Source: JAFAYN01 sp963733105 (GTDB lineage: Bacteria; Gemmatimonadota; Gemmatimonadetes; Longimicrobiales; Longimicrobiaceae). Taken from it: DNA of 64,000 nucleotides. The notes under the pieces were generated by a model that saw only the letters and a program-made list of their open reading frames with translations, was not told the origin of the DNA and made no database searches. Below are positions 44,136-52,400 of this stretch, piece after piece (positions within the stretch are counted from its first letter, which is position 1; each line of letters starts with the position of its first letter). Where the stretch lies: contig CAVTCB010000018.1 in the NCBI GenBank assembly GCA_963733105.1, positions 558,001 through 622,000 of the forward strand, given 5' to 3'. A program made the position numbers and the translations under genes.

Positions 44136-44983
44136 TCCCGCGCGCCGACTACGAGCTCCTGGGCCGCGTGCTGCAGGAGAACAGCGGCCTCTCGCTGGGG
44201 GAGGGGAAGGAGTACCTCCTGGAGAGCCGGCTCGCCCCCGTGGCGGCCTGCCTGGGGTACCCCGGGCTGGAGGGGCTGGTGCAGGCGCTCCGCCGGGGCG
44301 CCCCGGCGCCGGTGGTCAAGTCCGTGTGCGAGGCCATGACCACCAACGAGTCGCTCTTCTTCCGCGACGGCACCCCCTTCACCCTGCTGCGGGAGAAGGT
44401 GCTCCCCGCCCTGGTGGCGGCCCGCCAGCACACCCGGCGGCTCCGCATCTGGTGCGCCGCGGCGTCCACGGGGCAGGAGCCGTACTCCGTCGCCATGACG
44501 CTGGCCGGGATGGTCCCGGCGCTCTCGGGGTGGAGCGTGGAGATCCTCGCCACCGACTACTCGCGGGCGGCGCTGGGGCGGGCGCGGGAGGGGGTGTACA
44601 ACCACTTCGAGGTCCAGCGCGGGCTCCCCATCCAGATGCTGCTGAAGCACTTCCGGCAGGAGGGGAACGACTGGCGGATCAGCGACGAGATGCGGCGGGC
44701 GGTCACCTTCCGCGAGGCCAACCTGCTGGACCCGTTCGGGGGGCTGGGGACCTTCGACCTGGTGTTCTGCCGCAACGTCCTCATCTACTTCGACGTGCAG
44801 ACCAAGCGAGACGTGCTGGAGCGGATGGCGCGCGTCATGGCGCCGGACGGGTACCTGTTCCTGGGGGCCGCCGAGACCGCGGTGGGGCTGACCGACCGGG
44901 TGAGCCGGGTGAACGCTCTTCCGGCGAGCATCTACCAGGTGGCGGGGGCGTCTCCCGTGGCTCGGGTGAGCCTGGCGTCGTGA
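44132..44983 (+). CDS. cheR: Chemotaxis receptor methyltransferase CheR
   Basis: 283 aa. N-terminal helical domain, EAMTTNESLFFRD, AdoMet site IWCAAASTGQEPYSVAMTL, EILATDYSRAALGRAREGVYNHFEVQRGLP and DLVFCRNVLIYFDVQTKRDVL are canonical CheR. It methylates receptor glutamates using AdoMet. Last gene of the cheY-cheB-cheR unit; no cheD is seen nearby. Confidence 0.95.
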   Translation: MIPRADYELLGRVLQENSGLSLGEGKEYLLESRLAPVAACLGYPGLEGLVQALRRGAPAPVVKSVCEAMTTNESLFFRDGTPFTLLREKVLPALVAARQHTRRLRIWCAAASTGQEPYSVAMTLAGMVPALSGWSVEILATDYSRAALGRAREGVYNHFEVQRGLPIQMLLKHFRQEGNDWRISDEMRRAVTFREANLLDPFGGLGTFDLVFCRNVLIYFDVQTKRDVLERMARVMAPDGYLFLGAAETAVGLTDRVSRVNALPASIYQVAGASPVARVSLAS

Positions 44984-45038
44984 TCGCTTGATGGGGCCGC
45001 TCCGGAGCCCGGCGGTACTGCTGCCGGTCTCCTGCGCG

Positions 45039-45082
45039 GGGGCGGGGAGCCTCGCGAAACCGCCCGCGAGTCTCCCCGCCCC
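45039..45082 (+). terminator. Long GC-rich hairpin after cheR
   Basis: Arms GGGGCGGGGAG-C-CTCGCG and CGCGAG-T-CTCCCCGCCCC give a 17-bp stem with one mismatch and an 8-nt loop. No T-tract follows. It probably ends the chemotaxis transcript; the rest of 44984-45271 holds no gene. Confidence 0.55.
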
Positions 45083-45271
45083 GGAGTGAGCCAGCCGAAA
45101 CTGCCCGGCTGTCTCCCTCCGAACATCTTCATATGGGTACGACGGAACTGCCGGACGACGCGTCCGCGGCTCCGTTTCGCCGGGGCGGCATTCGTCCCGG
45201 ACAGGGGGCGCTCGTGCGTCTCTGCGGTCCTTTTCGCAATTCCTTCTTTCACCACCACCCAGGGTCCTGCC

Positions 45272-45568
45272 ATGCTCGAGAGCTTCACGCACCAGACCTT
45301 CTCCGGCCACGTCGGCCACGCGTTCGTCCTCCACCTCGAGGACGGGAGCTCCGTCGAGACGCGCCTTGCCCAGGTGCGCCCCTTCGGGAAGGAGATCACC
45401 CCCGGAGGGCGCGAGGCCTTCTCGCTGGTCTTCCACGGGCCGCGCGAGCCCGCCCTCCCGCAGCTCACCTACCGCGTGGAGCACGAGGGGATCGGCACCT
45501 TCGACCTCTTCCTGGTGCCGGTGGGGCCGGACGACGCGCTGATGGAGTACGAGGCCGTGTTCACCTGA
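45272..45568 (+). CDS. DUF6916-like small protein, copy 1
   Basis: 98 aa from the ATG at 45272. Beta-rich sequence: MLESFTHQTFSGHVGHAF, EDGSSVETRLAQVRPFG, REAFSLVFHGP, LPQLTYRVEHEGIGTFDLFLVPVGP. A second copy with more than half the residues identical follows 85 bp later. Such genes often sit beside tail-collar (MdpB-like) genes, as here. It has no signal peptide. Function unknown; the family name is from memory and should be checked. Confidence 0.7.
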   Translation: MLESFTHQTFSGHVGHAFVLHLEDGSSVETRLAQVRPFGKEITPGGREAFSLVFHGPREPALPQLTYRVEHEGIGTFDLFLVPVGPDDALMEYEAVFT

Positions 45569-45653
45569 CGCGGAATGGGTTGCGCGGGGCGGCGGCGCGT
45601 GCATCTTTACGGCCTCCGACCCGCGCCCCGTCTCCCCTTCACCGCGCCTCCAC

Positions 45654-45950
45654 ATGCTCGAGACCTTCACGCACGACACCTTCGCGCCGCGCATCGGCGA
45701 GCCGTTCGTCATCCGCCTGGAGGACGGGAGCTCCGTCGAGACGCGGCTCGTCGAGGCGCGCGCCTTCGGGCGCCAGGCGCAGGAGGGGGGGCGCAACGCC
45801 TTCTCCCTGCTTTTCAACGGCCCGCTCCGGCCCATCCTGCCGCAGAGCACCTACCGCATGGAAAACGAGGGGCTCGGCGCGTTCGACCTCTTCCTGGTCC
45901 CGGTGGGGCCGGCCGGGGAGGCGATGCAGTACGAGGCCGTCTTCACCTGA
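45654..45950 (+). CDS. DUF6916-like small protein, copy 2
   Basis: 98 aa, same length and architecture as copy 1: MLETFTHDTFAPRIGEPFVIRLEDGSSVETRLVEARAFG...AFSLLFNGPLRPILPQSTYRMENEGLGAFDLFLVPVGP...YEAVFT. Tandem duplication is clear. It converges on the first tail-collar triad with a shared terminator between. The conserved ends (MLE-FTH-TF, YEAVFT) suggest a compact beta domain. Confidence 0.7.
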   Translation: MLETFTHDTFAPRIGEPFVIRLEDGSSVETRLVEARAFGRQAQEGGRNAFSLLFNGPLRPILPQSTYRMENEGLGAFDLFLVPVGPAGEAMQYEAVFT

Positions 45951-45972
45951 CCCGTCCCGGCCCACGCACGAC

Positions 45973-46005
45973 GAAGCCGCCCGGCGCCCCGCGCCGGGCG
46001 GCTTC
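45973..46005. terminator. Bidirectional terminator between DUF6916-like and collar genes
   Basis: Perfect 15-bp stem GAAGCCGCCCGGCGC / GCGCCGGGCGGCTTC with a 3-nt loop, flanked by TCTCACTT. It lies between the ends of convergent genes and should stop both. Confidence 0.75.
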
Positions 46006-46027
46006 TCACTTCCCGCTCACGCCCTGC

Positions 46028-46558
46028 TCACGCGTGGGTGGGGAAGACGCCCTCCAGCGCGATGAAGAAGCCCAGCGCCAGGTAGGGCATCAGGTTGTCG
46101 TGGGCCTGGCCTCCCCCCACGGTGTCCAGGGCCCCGGTGGCCATGGGCGTCAGCGCCGGGCTCGAGCTGGCGGGCACGTAGATCCCGCCCCCGGCGGAGA
46201 TCGCCAGCGACAGGCTGGGCCCGGGCATGAGGTTGTCGGCCACGTCCCCGCACGCGCGCTGCTGGTGGGTGTGCGCCGGGAGCTGGGCCTCGCCCAGGGT
46301 GACCGTCTCGGACCCGCCCGCCTGTCCCAGCGGGCGCGAGGAGAGCCCCGCTCCCTGTCCCGCCTGCACGGGGATCCGGCCGCGCAGGTCGGGGAGGGCG
46401 AAGGTGGTGGTCCCGTCCCCGCCGTAGGTGGTGCCCAGCAGCGTGAACAGCCCCGGGTGCTGGCTCACGGAGAGGAGCTGCCCGTCGCACGGTGCCCAGC
46501 CCCCCGGGGTGAAGTCGAGCGGAAAGACGCGGATCTCCGCGACGAACGGATCGGCCAT
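46028..46558 (-). CDS. Tail-collar (MdpB-like) protein, triad 1 class I
   Basis: 176 aa from the ATG ending at 46558. Phage-tail-collar pattern: MADPFVAEIRVFPLDF, GGWAPCDGQLLSVSQHPGLFTLLGTTYGGDGTTTFALPDLRGR, LPAHTHQ, and C-terminal HDNLMPYLALGFFIALEGVFP. No signal peptide. Class I members share the start MADPFVAEIR and end G-V-F-P; the 47786 and 54054 genes are the others. In phages this domain forms trimeric fibre tips; a stand-alone role in bacteria is not established. Confidence 0.85.
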   Translation of the reverse strand: MADPFVAEIRVFPLDFTPGGWAPCDGQLLSVSQHPGLFTLLGTTYGGDGTTTFALPDLRGRIPVQAGQGAGLSSRPLGQAGGSETVTLGEAQLPAHTHQQRACGDVADNLMPGPSLSLAISAGGGIYVPASSSPALTPMATGALDTVGGGQAHDNLMPYLALGFFIALEGVFPTHA

Positions 46559-46568
46559 GGTCTGCCTC

Positions 46569-47075
46569 TCAGGAGGGAGTGGGGTCGGTGCCGAAGAGCG
46601 AGATGATGAAGTTGATCGCAAGGTACGGCTGCACGTTCGGGTGCGCCTCGCCCCCTCCCGCGCCGCCGATCGCCGCGGCGGCCATCCCTACCCCGGGCGA
46701 ACCGTCGATGTAGGGCCTCGCCCCGCCCGTGGTCTCGGCCAGCAGGCTCCCGCCCGGGTTCGGCGTGCTGCCGAAGGCCTGGACGGCCGCGAGCGAGTGC
46801 CTGTGGGAGGGGAGCTGGGAGGCGGTGAGCGCCACCTCCTCCGCCCCGCCGGCCTGGCCCACGGCGAAGCCGCTCCCCTGGTGGATCGAGGTGCGGCCGC
46901 GCAGGTCCGGGACGGCGAAGGTGTCCACGCCGTCGCCTCCGTAGGTGGTGCCGAGCAGGGCGAAGAGCGCCTCGCTCCCCGCGATGGAGACGAGCTGGCC
47001 GTCGCAGACCAGCCAGCCGTCGGGGGCGAAGCTCCCGGCGAACATGCGGATCTCGCCCACGTAAGGTTCGATCAT
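46569..47075 (-). CDS. Tail-collar (MdpB-like) protein, triad 1 class II
   Basis: 168 aa. MIEPYVGEIRMFAGSFAPDGWLVCDGQL, LFALLGTTYGGDGVDTFAVPDLRGR, LPSHRH and a C-terminal NVQPYLAINFIISLFGTDP mark class II, matching the genes at 48317 and 54585. It is the middle gene of the triad, between class III upstream and class I downstream. Conserved Cys in the GW-C-DGQ segment, as in all nine collar proteins. Confidence 0.85.
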   Translation of the reverse strand: MIEPYVGEIRMFAGSFAPDGWLVCDGQLVSIAGSEALFALLGTTYGGDGVDTFAVPDLRGRTSIHQGSGFAVGQAGGAEEVALTASQLPSHRHSLAAVQAFGSTPNPGGSLLAETTGGARPYIDGSPGVGMAAAAIGGAGGGEAHPNVQPYLAINFIISLFGTDPTPS

Positions 47076-47094
47076 TGTGTCGGACTCCCGGGTC

Positions 47095-47598
47095 TCAGGT
47101 GGAAGCGGGGGAGGGGGGGCTCCCCTGCAGGTAGATGCAGAAGCTCAGCGCCAGGAACGGCTGCATGTTCGGGTGCCCCTGGCCGCTCCCGGCCAGCGCC
47201 ACGGTGCCCGGGTTCAGCGTGGTCCTCTGCGGCGAGGTCCCGTACCCGCTCCCGAACGCCCCGAGGACCGCGTTGGCCGGGTTGGAGGTGGTGCCGTTGG
47301 CGTTGGTGCCGTAGAGCACGTGGGTGTGCGCCGGGATCTCCGCCGCCGACAGGGAGTGCGCCTGCGTGCCGCCCTGCTCCCCCAGGACGTGGGCGCCGCC
47401 CACGTGCATCGGCGCGCGCCCGCGCAGGTCGGGGAGGGCGAAGTTGCCGGTCCCGTTCCCGCCGAAGGTGGTTCCCAGGAGCTCGAAGAGCGCCTGGTTG
47501 TCCTGGACGGAGAGGAGCGCCCCGTCGCAGAGGGCCCACCCCGGGGGTGCGAAGTCGAAGGCCATCATCCGGATCTCCGACAGGTAAGGCTCCGCCAT
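47095..47598 (-). CDS. Tail-collar (MdpB-like) protein, triad 1 class III
   Basis: 167 aa. MAEPYLSEIRMMAFDFAPPGWALCDGALLSVQDNQALFELLGTTFGGNGTGNFALPDLRGR, IPAHTHV and NMQPFLALSFCIYLQGSPPSP mark class III, like 48833 and 55101. It is the first gene of triad 1. Ends in Phe-Cys-Ile, shared only within the class. Confidence 0.85.
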   Translation of the reverse strand: MAEPYLSEIRMMAFDFAPPGWALCDGALLSVQDNQALFELLGTTFGGNGTGNFALPDLRGRAPMHVGGAHVLGEQGGTQAHSLSAAEIPAHTHVLYGTNANGTTSNPANAVLGAFGSGYGTSPQRTTLNPGTVALAGSGQGHPNMQPFLALSFCIYLQGSPPSPAST

Positions 47599-47637
47599 GT
47601 GCGATCTCCTTCCGAGGTAGTGTGGTCCCGACGCGGA

Positions 47638-47672
47638 CAGGCCCCGTCCCGGCGCGTGCCGGGCGGGGCCTG
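47638..47672 (-). terminator. Hairpin between triads 1 and 2
   Basis: CAGGCCCCG-T-CCCGGC / GCCGGG-CGGGGCCTG stem with a GCGT loop, just upstream of the triad-1 first gene and downstream of triad 2. It likely ends the triad-2 transcript. Confidence 0.6.
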
Positions 47673-47734
47673 TCGAGAGGCCAGGATCGTCTGGTTGGTT
47701 GAAAGGTACTCGGTTGCGTTAAATGCGTCAATAT

Positions 47735-47776
47735 CGTTAAATGCAGAGAAGCCGCACGGCTTCTCTGCATTTAACG
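47735..47776 (-). terminator. Perfect 20-bp palindrome after triad 2
   Basis: Arms 47735-47754 and 47757-47776 are exact reverse complements (20 bp) around two bases, with an AT-rich base (CGTTAAATGC). A further copy of CGTTAAATGC stands at 47717-47726. It begins 10 nt beyond the stop of the class I gene and probably works as terminator. The duplicated triad at 54 kb lacks it. Confidence 0.6.
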
Positions 47777-47785
47777 GGAGCCCGG

Positions 47786-48307
47786 CTAGGAGCGGGGCGG
47801 GAAGACGCCCTGGAGGGCGATGTTGAAGTAGAAGGTGAGGTAGGGCATCATGTTGTTGTGGGGCTGGTCGCCGCCGGCCGGAGCCAGCGTGCTGTCGGAC
47901 ATCGCCGTCAGGGGCGAGGCCGCCGGAGCGTACGCCGGCCCGTTGTTGGAGATCGTCAGCACCCGTCCCGTCGGGTTGTTCTGGTCACCGATGTCGCTGG
48001 CCGCCCTCATGAAGTGCGCGTGCGCCGGGATCTCGCTCTCCAGCAGCGAGACGGTCTCGCTCCCCCCGGTCTCCCCCAGGTCGTGCAGCGAGAGGCCGGG
48101 CCCCTGGCCCGGGTGCATCGGCGCGCGGCCCTGCAGGTCGGGGAGCGCGAAGTTGCTCTTGCCGTCCCCCCCGTAGGTGGTGCCCAGGAGCGAGAACAGC
48201 GCGGTGTTCTGGGAGAGGGGCAGGAGCTGCCCGTCGCACCACGCCCACCCCTTCGGGGCGAAGTTGAACGGGAAGATGCGGATCTCCGCTACGAACGGAT
48301 CTGCCAT
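47786..48307 (-). CDS. Tail-collar (MdpB-like) protein, triad 2 class I
   Basis: 173 aa, last gene of triad 2. MADPFVAEIRIFPFNFAPKGWAWCDGQLLPLSQNTALFSLLGTTYGGDGKSNFALPDLQGR, IPAHAHF and MMPYLTFYFNIALQGVFPP. Differs from the triad 3 homologue (54054-54575) by one residue (Met versus Leu). Spacing to the preceding class II gene is 9 nt. Confidence 0.87.
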   Translation of the reverse strand: MADPFVAEIRIFPFNFAPKGWAWCDGQLLPLSQNTALFSLLGTTYGGDGKSNFALPDLQGRAPMHPGQGPGLSLHDLGETGGSETVSLLESEIPAHAHFMRAASDIGDQNNPTGRVLTISNNGPAYAPAASPLTAMSDSTLAPAGGDQPHNNMMPYLTFYFNIALQGVFPPRS

Positions 48308-48316
48308 GTCTGGTCC

Positions 48317-48820
48317 TCAGGTCGGGGAGGGGAAGAGACCGAACAGCGAGAGGATGAAGTCGACGCACAGGTACGGCTGGAAGTTCGTGTGCGGCTGGCT
48401 CCCGCCCACCGGGAGGATGGCGGTGGGGGCGAGCGAGACCTGCCCGGTGTCCGACATGTAGGGCTGGAGGGTGGGCGTCTGCGCCGGCACGCCGCCGTCG
48501 GGCTGCGGGTTCTGGGCCAGCACCGAGGAGGCCAGCATGGTGTGCGTGTGGACCGGGATCTGGTTGGTCGTCAGCGTGATCTCCTCCACTCCGCCGGTCT
48601 CGGCCAGGATGAAGCCGTTCCCCTGGTGGATGGGGAGCCGCCCGCGCAGGTCGGGGAGCGCGAAGGTGCTCTCGCCGTCACCGCCGTAGGTGGTGCCGAT
48701 GAGCTGGAAGAGCGTCTCGTTCTCGCTGATGGGGAGGAGCTGGCCTTCACAGAATGCCCAGCCGGCAGGGGCGAAGTTCCCGGCGAACATCCGGATCTCG
48801 CCCACGTAGGGTTGCGCCAT
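48317..48820 (-). CDS. Tail-collar (MdpB-like) protein, triad 2 class II
   Basis: 167 aa, middle gene. MAQPYVGEIRMFAGNFAPAGWAFCEGQLLPISENETLFQLIGTTYGGDGESTFALPDLRGR, IPVHTHT and FQPYLCVDFILSLFGLFPSPT. Three residues differ from the triad 3 copy. Twelve nucleotides separate it from the class III gene. Confidence 0.87.
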   Translation of the reverse strand: MAQPYVGEIRMFAGNFAPAGWAFCEGQLLPISENETLFQLIGTTYGGDGESTFALPDLRGRLPIHQGNGFILAETGGVEEITLTTNQIPVHTHTMLASSVLAQNPQPDGGVPAQTPTLQPYMSDTGQVSLAPTAILPVGGSQPHTNFQPYLCVDFILSLFGLFPSPT

Positions 48821-48832
48821 GTCGGGGCCGTC

Positions 48833-49333
48833 TCAGTTCGGGGAAGGGAAGATGCCCTGCAGGGCGATGCAGAACGACAGCGTCAGGAAGGGCTGCATGT
48901 TCAGGTGCGCCTGGCTCCCGCCGACGTTGGTGACCTCCGAGGGGGCCATCGCCACCAGGTTGGTGGGGGGGATGAACATCTTGGAGCTGACCGAGCCCAG
49001 GAGGTTCCCGGTGGGGATGTTCGTGGTGGCCCCGGTGTTGGTGCCCTGCGCCACGTGGGTGTGGGTGGGCAGCTCGGCGATGGAGAGGGTGTGGGCCTGC
49101 TCGCCGCCCCTCTCGCCGAGGGTGTGCCCGCTGCCGACGTGGATCGGCGTCCTGCCGCGCGAGTCGGGGAGGGCGAAGTTGACGCGCCCGTCGCCGCCGA
49201 AGGTGGTGCCCAGCAACGAGAACAGCGCCTGGTTCTGGTTGATGGGGAGGAGCTGTCCGTTGCACAGCGCCCATCCCTTCGGGGCGAAGACGAAGCTCAT
49301 GATGCGGATTTCCGACAGGAAGGGTTCTGCCAT
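48833..49333 (-). CDS. Tail-collar (MdpB-like) protein, triad 2 class III
   Basis: 166 aa, first gene of triad 2, identical at protein level to 55101-55601. MAEPFLSEIRIMSFVFAPKGWALCNGQLLPINQNQALFSLLGTTFGGDG, LPTHTHV, NMQPFLTLSFCIALQGIFPSPN. It starts 87 nt after the stop of the beta-helix gene, with a hairpin between, so read-through could link the two. Confidence 0.87.
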   Translation of the reverse strand: MAEPFLSEIRIMSFVFAPKGWALCNGQLLPINQNQALFSLLGTTFGGDGRVNFALPDSRGRTPIHVGSGHTLGERGGEQAHTLSIAELPTHTHVAQGTNTGATTNIPTGNLLGSVSSKMFIPPTNLVAMAPSEVTNVGGSQAHLNMQPFLTLSFCIALQGIFPSPN

Positions 49334-49376
49334 TTTGCCTCGCTGCTGAGGTTGGAGGGTAGTGGTGGGCCCTGCT

Positions 49377-49410
49377 CCCGCGGGGGCGGCCGGGCGGCCG
49401 CCCCCGCGGG
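49377..49410 (-). terminator. Hairpin between beta-helix gene and triad 2
   Basis: Palindrome built of CCCGCGGGGGCGGCC and GGCCGCCCCCGCGGG with a 4-nt loop, no T-tract. A shorter version occurs at 55644-55676 in the second cassette. It may partly terminate or set the ratio of big gene to collar genes. Confidence 0.5.
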
Positions 49411-49420
49411 TCCTTCGGCT

Positions 49421-52400
49421 TCAGGGGCAGGAAGCCACGGAGGTGAACCCGCCCAGCGCCGTGGCCGACGCGTTGGTGATCCCGTTGTTGGTGTTGAGGT
49501 AGCTCTGCATGTCGGCCGCCGTGGACCCGGTCAGCCCCACCACCAGGAAGGGGGCCCCGGTAGCCGGCGCCGGCGGGCTCCCGCCCGCCGAGCCCTGGCG
49601 CACCCGGATGTTGCGCCCCCCCGGGACGCCGGTGTCCCAGGTCCCGCCGATGGTGTTGGCGCGGATGTCCATGCAGAGCGCGCCGTTGTCGGTGGCGTCG
49701 TTGTTCGACTGCGCGTAGATCGCCTGGCCGGACGTCCCGTCCGGGAACCGGATGGTGTTGTCACGGACGATCACGCTCATGGCGTCGTTGAACTGGAGGA
49801 TCGTCTCCACGCCGCGCTGGTTCACGTTCTGGATGAGGTTCGACACGACGCGGACGTCGTAGCCGCCGCTCGCCCCCTCGTCCGTCATCGAGACCCCGTT
49901 GCACCCGGTGCAGTTGCTCCCCGAGCCGGCGGTGCCGTTCCCGATGGTGTTGAAGGCGAAGGTGCCCTGGTACGCTCCCGTCGCACCGACTCCCTTCCGG
50001 AAGGCCACCGGCGTGGCGCCCGAGGTGACCACCCCCGACACGGTGTGCGTGTTGTGGCCCACCCCGAAGGTCATGTCCGCCGTCCCGTCGGAGACCATCT
50101 GGGTCATCAGAGAGTTGTCGGTGAACGTGTTCCCGTTCGCCGCCCCCCCCGCCGTGGTGTCGCCCACCGTCAGGCTCATCGTCGCGTCCCCGAGGGCCCG
50201 TCCGAACACGCCGCCGCCGAACCAGCGCCGGAAGGTCGAGGACCGCACCGTCGCGTTCATCGTCGCCGTGCCGTGCATCACCACGGCGAGCCCGTCCGAC
50301 GAGGTCGAGAGGTAGCTCCCCCGGTCGAACGTCGAGCCGGTCACCGTCAGGCTGCTCGTCCCCGTGGAGTTCTGCACCTCCAGACCCCGGTGGAAGGTGG
50401 AGACGAACCGCGAGTTGGTGACCGTGTTCGTCCCGGTCAGGTTCACCATCTGCACGCCGTCCTCGTTCACCTCGTTGCCGACGTTGCGGACGGCCGTGTT
50501 GGTGATCGTCAGGTTCTGGACGCCGTTCCCGTTGATCCCGATCTGCGCCCCGCCGTCGATGGAGTCGTTGGCGATCGTCACCCCGGTGACCGACTGCAGG
50601 TCGATCGCCGCCGCGCAGCTGGTGTTGAGGCCGTTGAGCGCGTCGCCGCAGGTGGCGGCCGCCGACAGGTTGGCCGTCCCGTTGTTGAGGAAGTTCATGA
50701 AGGACAGCGACAGGTTGACCGTGCTGGAGGCGCGCACCCCGCGCTGCGTGCTGTTCTGGATGGTGCCGCCCGAGCCCGCCGTGGCGCCGTCCCCGGTGAC
50801 CTTGAAGCCGCCCGCGGCGCCGGTGCCGTCGAGCACGATGCCGCTGGCCCCTCCGTTCGCCGAGACGCTGCGGAAGGTCACCCCGAGCGTGCCCAGCGAG
50901 ACGTTCTGGAGGTTCACCGCGCGGCCGGTGCCCGAGACGACCCGGTTCCCCGCGCCGGTGACGTTCACCGTCCCGCCGCCCGTGGCGCTGAACCCGTTGC
51001 CGCTCGTGGTGGTGATGTCGAGGCCGCCGCCCTGCACGTTGATGGTGGCCCCGGTGTTGTTCTGCAGGTCGAAGGCGGTCGACGCCCCGGTGTCGAGCGT
51101 CTTGGCCGGGCCGGTGAAGGAGATCGTCCCGCCCGTGTTCCCGCTCACCAGGATCCCCGTCCCCGTCTCGTTGATCGACCCGGAGAGCGCCAGCGACCCG
51201 CCGGACCTGCCGGTGACGGACACCGCCCGGCCCGTCGCGTTGGTGACGCTCCCGCCGTAGGCGATGTTCGCGTCCCCGCCGCTCACGTGCACGCCGGTCC
51301 CCGCGGCGCCGGTGATGCTGCCGCCATCCGCGGTCAGCGTCCCCGACAGGGCATGCAGCCTGAGCCCCGCCCCGGTGCTGCCCGTGGAAGAGAGCGAGCC
51401 GAAGGCGGCGGCGACGCTCCCCGTCTGCAGGTCGAGCGCGGGCCCGCCGACCGCGCTCACCGAGATGCTCCCGGCGGTGAAGGTGCCGAAGGCGCTCCCG
51501 GCGATCCCCGCGCCCGCCGTGGAAGCCACGCTCACTCCCTGCACGGTGTTGCCGGTGGCGAGCTGGATGGTGGGGCCCGCGGAGGTGCGGGTGATGGAAG
51601 GGGTGCTCCCGGCGGCGAGCAGCAGCACGCTCTGGCCGTTCAGCGAGGCGGAGATGTTGCTGGTCACCCCCTGCCCGGTGAGCGCCTGCCCGGCTTTGAG
51701 CGTGATCCCCTGGTCGTAGCCGGTGGTGGAGCCGTTGCCCGCGAGCAGGAAGATCGTCTCGCCCGGGCCGCTGGCGCCCTCCGCCGCGGCGAGGGTGGTG
51801 AAGGGCGAAGCGTCGCGCCCGTCGCCGGGCGCCGCGGCGGCGTTGCTCACGTACCACACGCGGCCGTTCACCGTGACCGCGACCGTCCCGGTGGCGGTGG
51901 CGCTGCCGTCGCTCGCCTCGTACTGGAAGGAGTCGCTCCCCGTGAAGCCCGCCGCGCTGAGGTAGGTGAAGCTCCCGTCGGCGTTCAGCGTCACCGTGCC
52001 GCCGGCCGCCGTGGCGAACGTCCCGGCCGTCACCGTGAGCGTGTTGCTCTCCCCGTCCGTGTCGTTGGCCAGCACGCCCGGCGCCGCGACCGGCACGGTC
52101 ACGTTGCCGATGGCGTCGTAGGCGTCCGCGTTCGCCACCGGCGGCGTGTTGGGGTTCACCACCACGAGCGTGGCGGTCCCGGAGGCCCCCCCGCTGGTGG
52201 CGGTCACCGTCACCGTCCCGGGTGCCACGCCGGTGGCGAGCCCGCTCCCGTCGATGGTCGCGACCGCGGCGTTGGACGTGGTCCAGGACACCGGCCCGGT
52301 GATGGTGTTGCCGTGCAGGTCGGTCAGCGTCGCCGTGAACTGCTGCGTCTGTCCCGCGCTGATCGTCGCGGTGGCCGGAGTGACCACCACCGCCGCCACG

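Larger units (their letters stand above)
47777..49334 (-). repeat. Duplicated collar cassette, copy 1
   Basis: This stretch is almost identical, without indels, to 54045-55602 (constant offset 6,268 bp). Class III proteins are identical (166/166), class II differ at three residues and class I at one. It holds a whole triad with its spacers. The low divergence shows recent duplication or gene conversion. Confidence 0.9.

Noticed and set aside
45133..46065. Long frame covering both DUF6916-like genes
   Set aside because: It reads through both paralogues in another frame; the two 98-codon frames with mutual similarity are the real genes.
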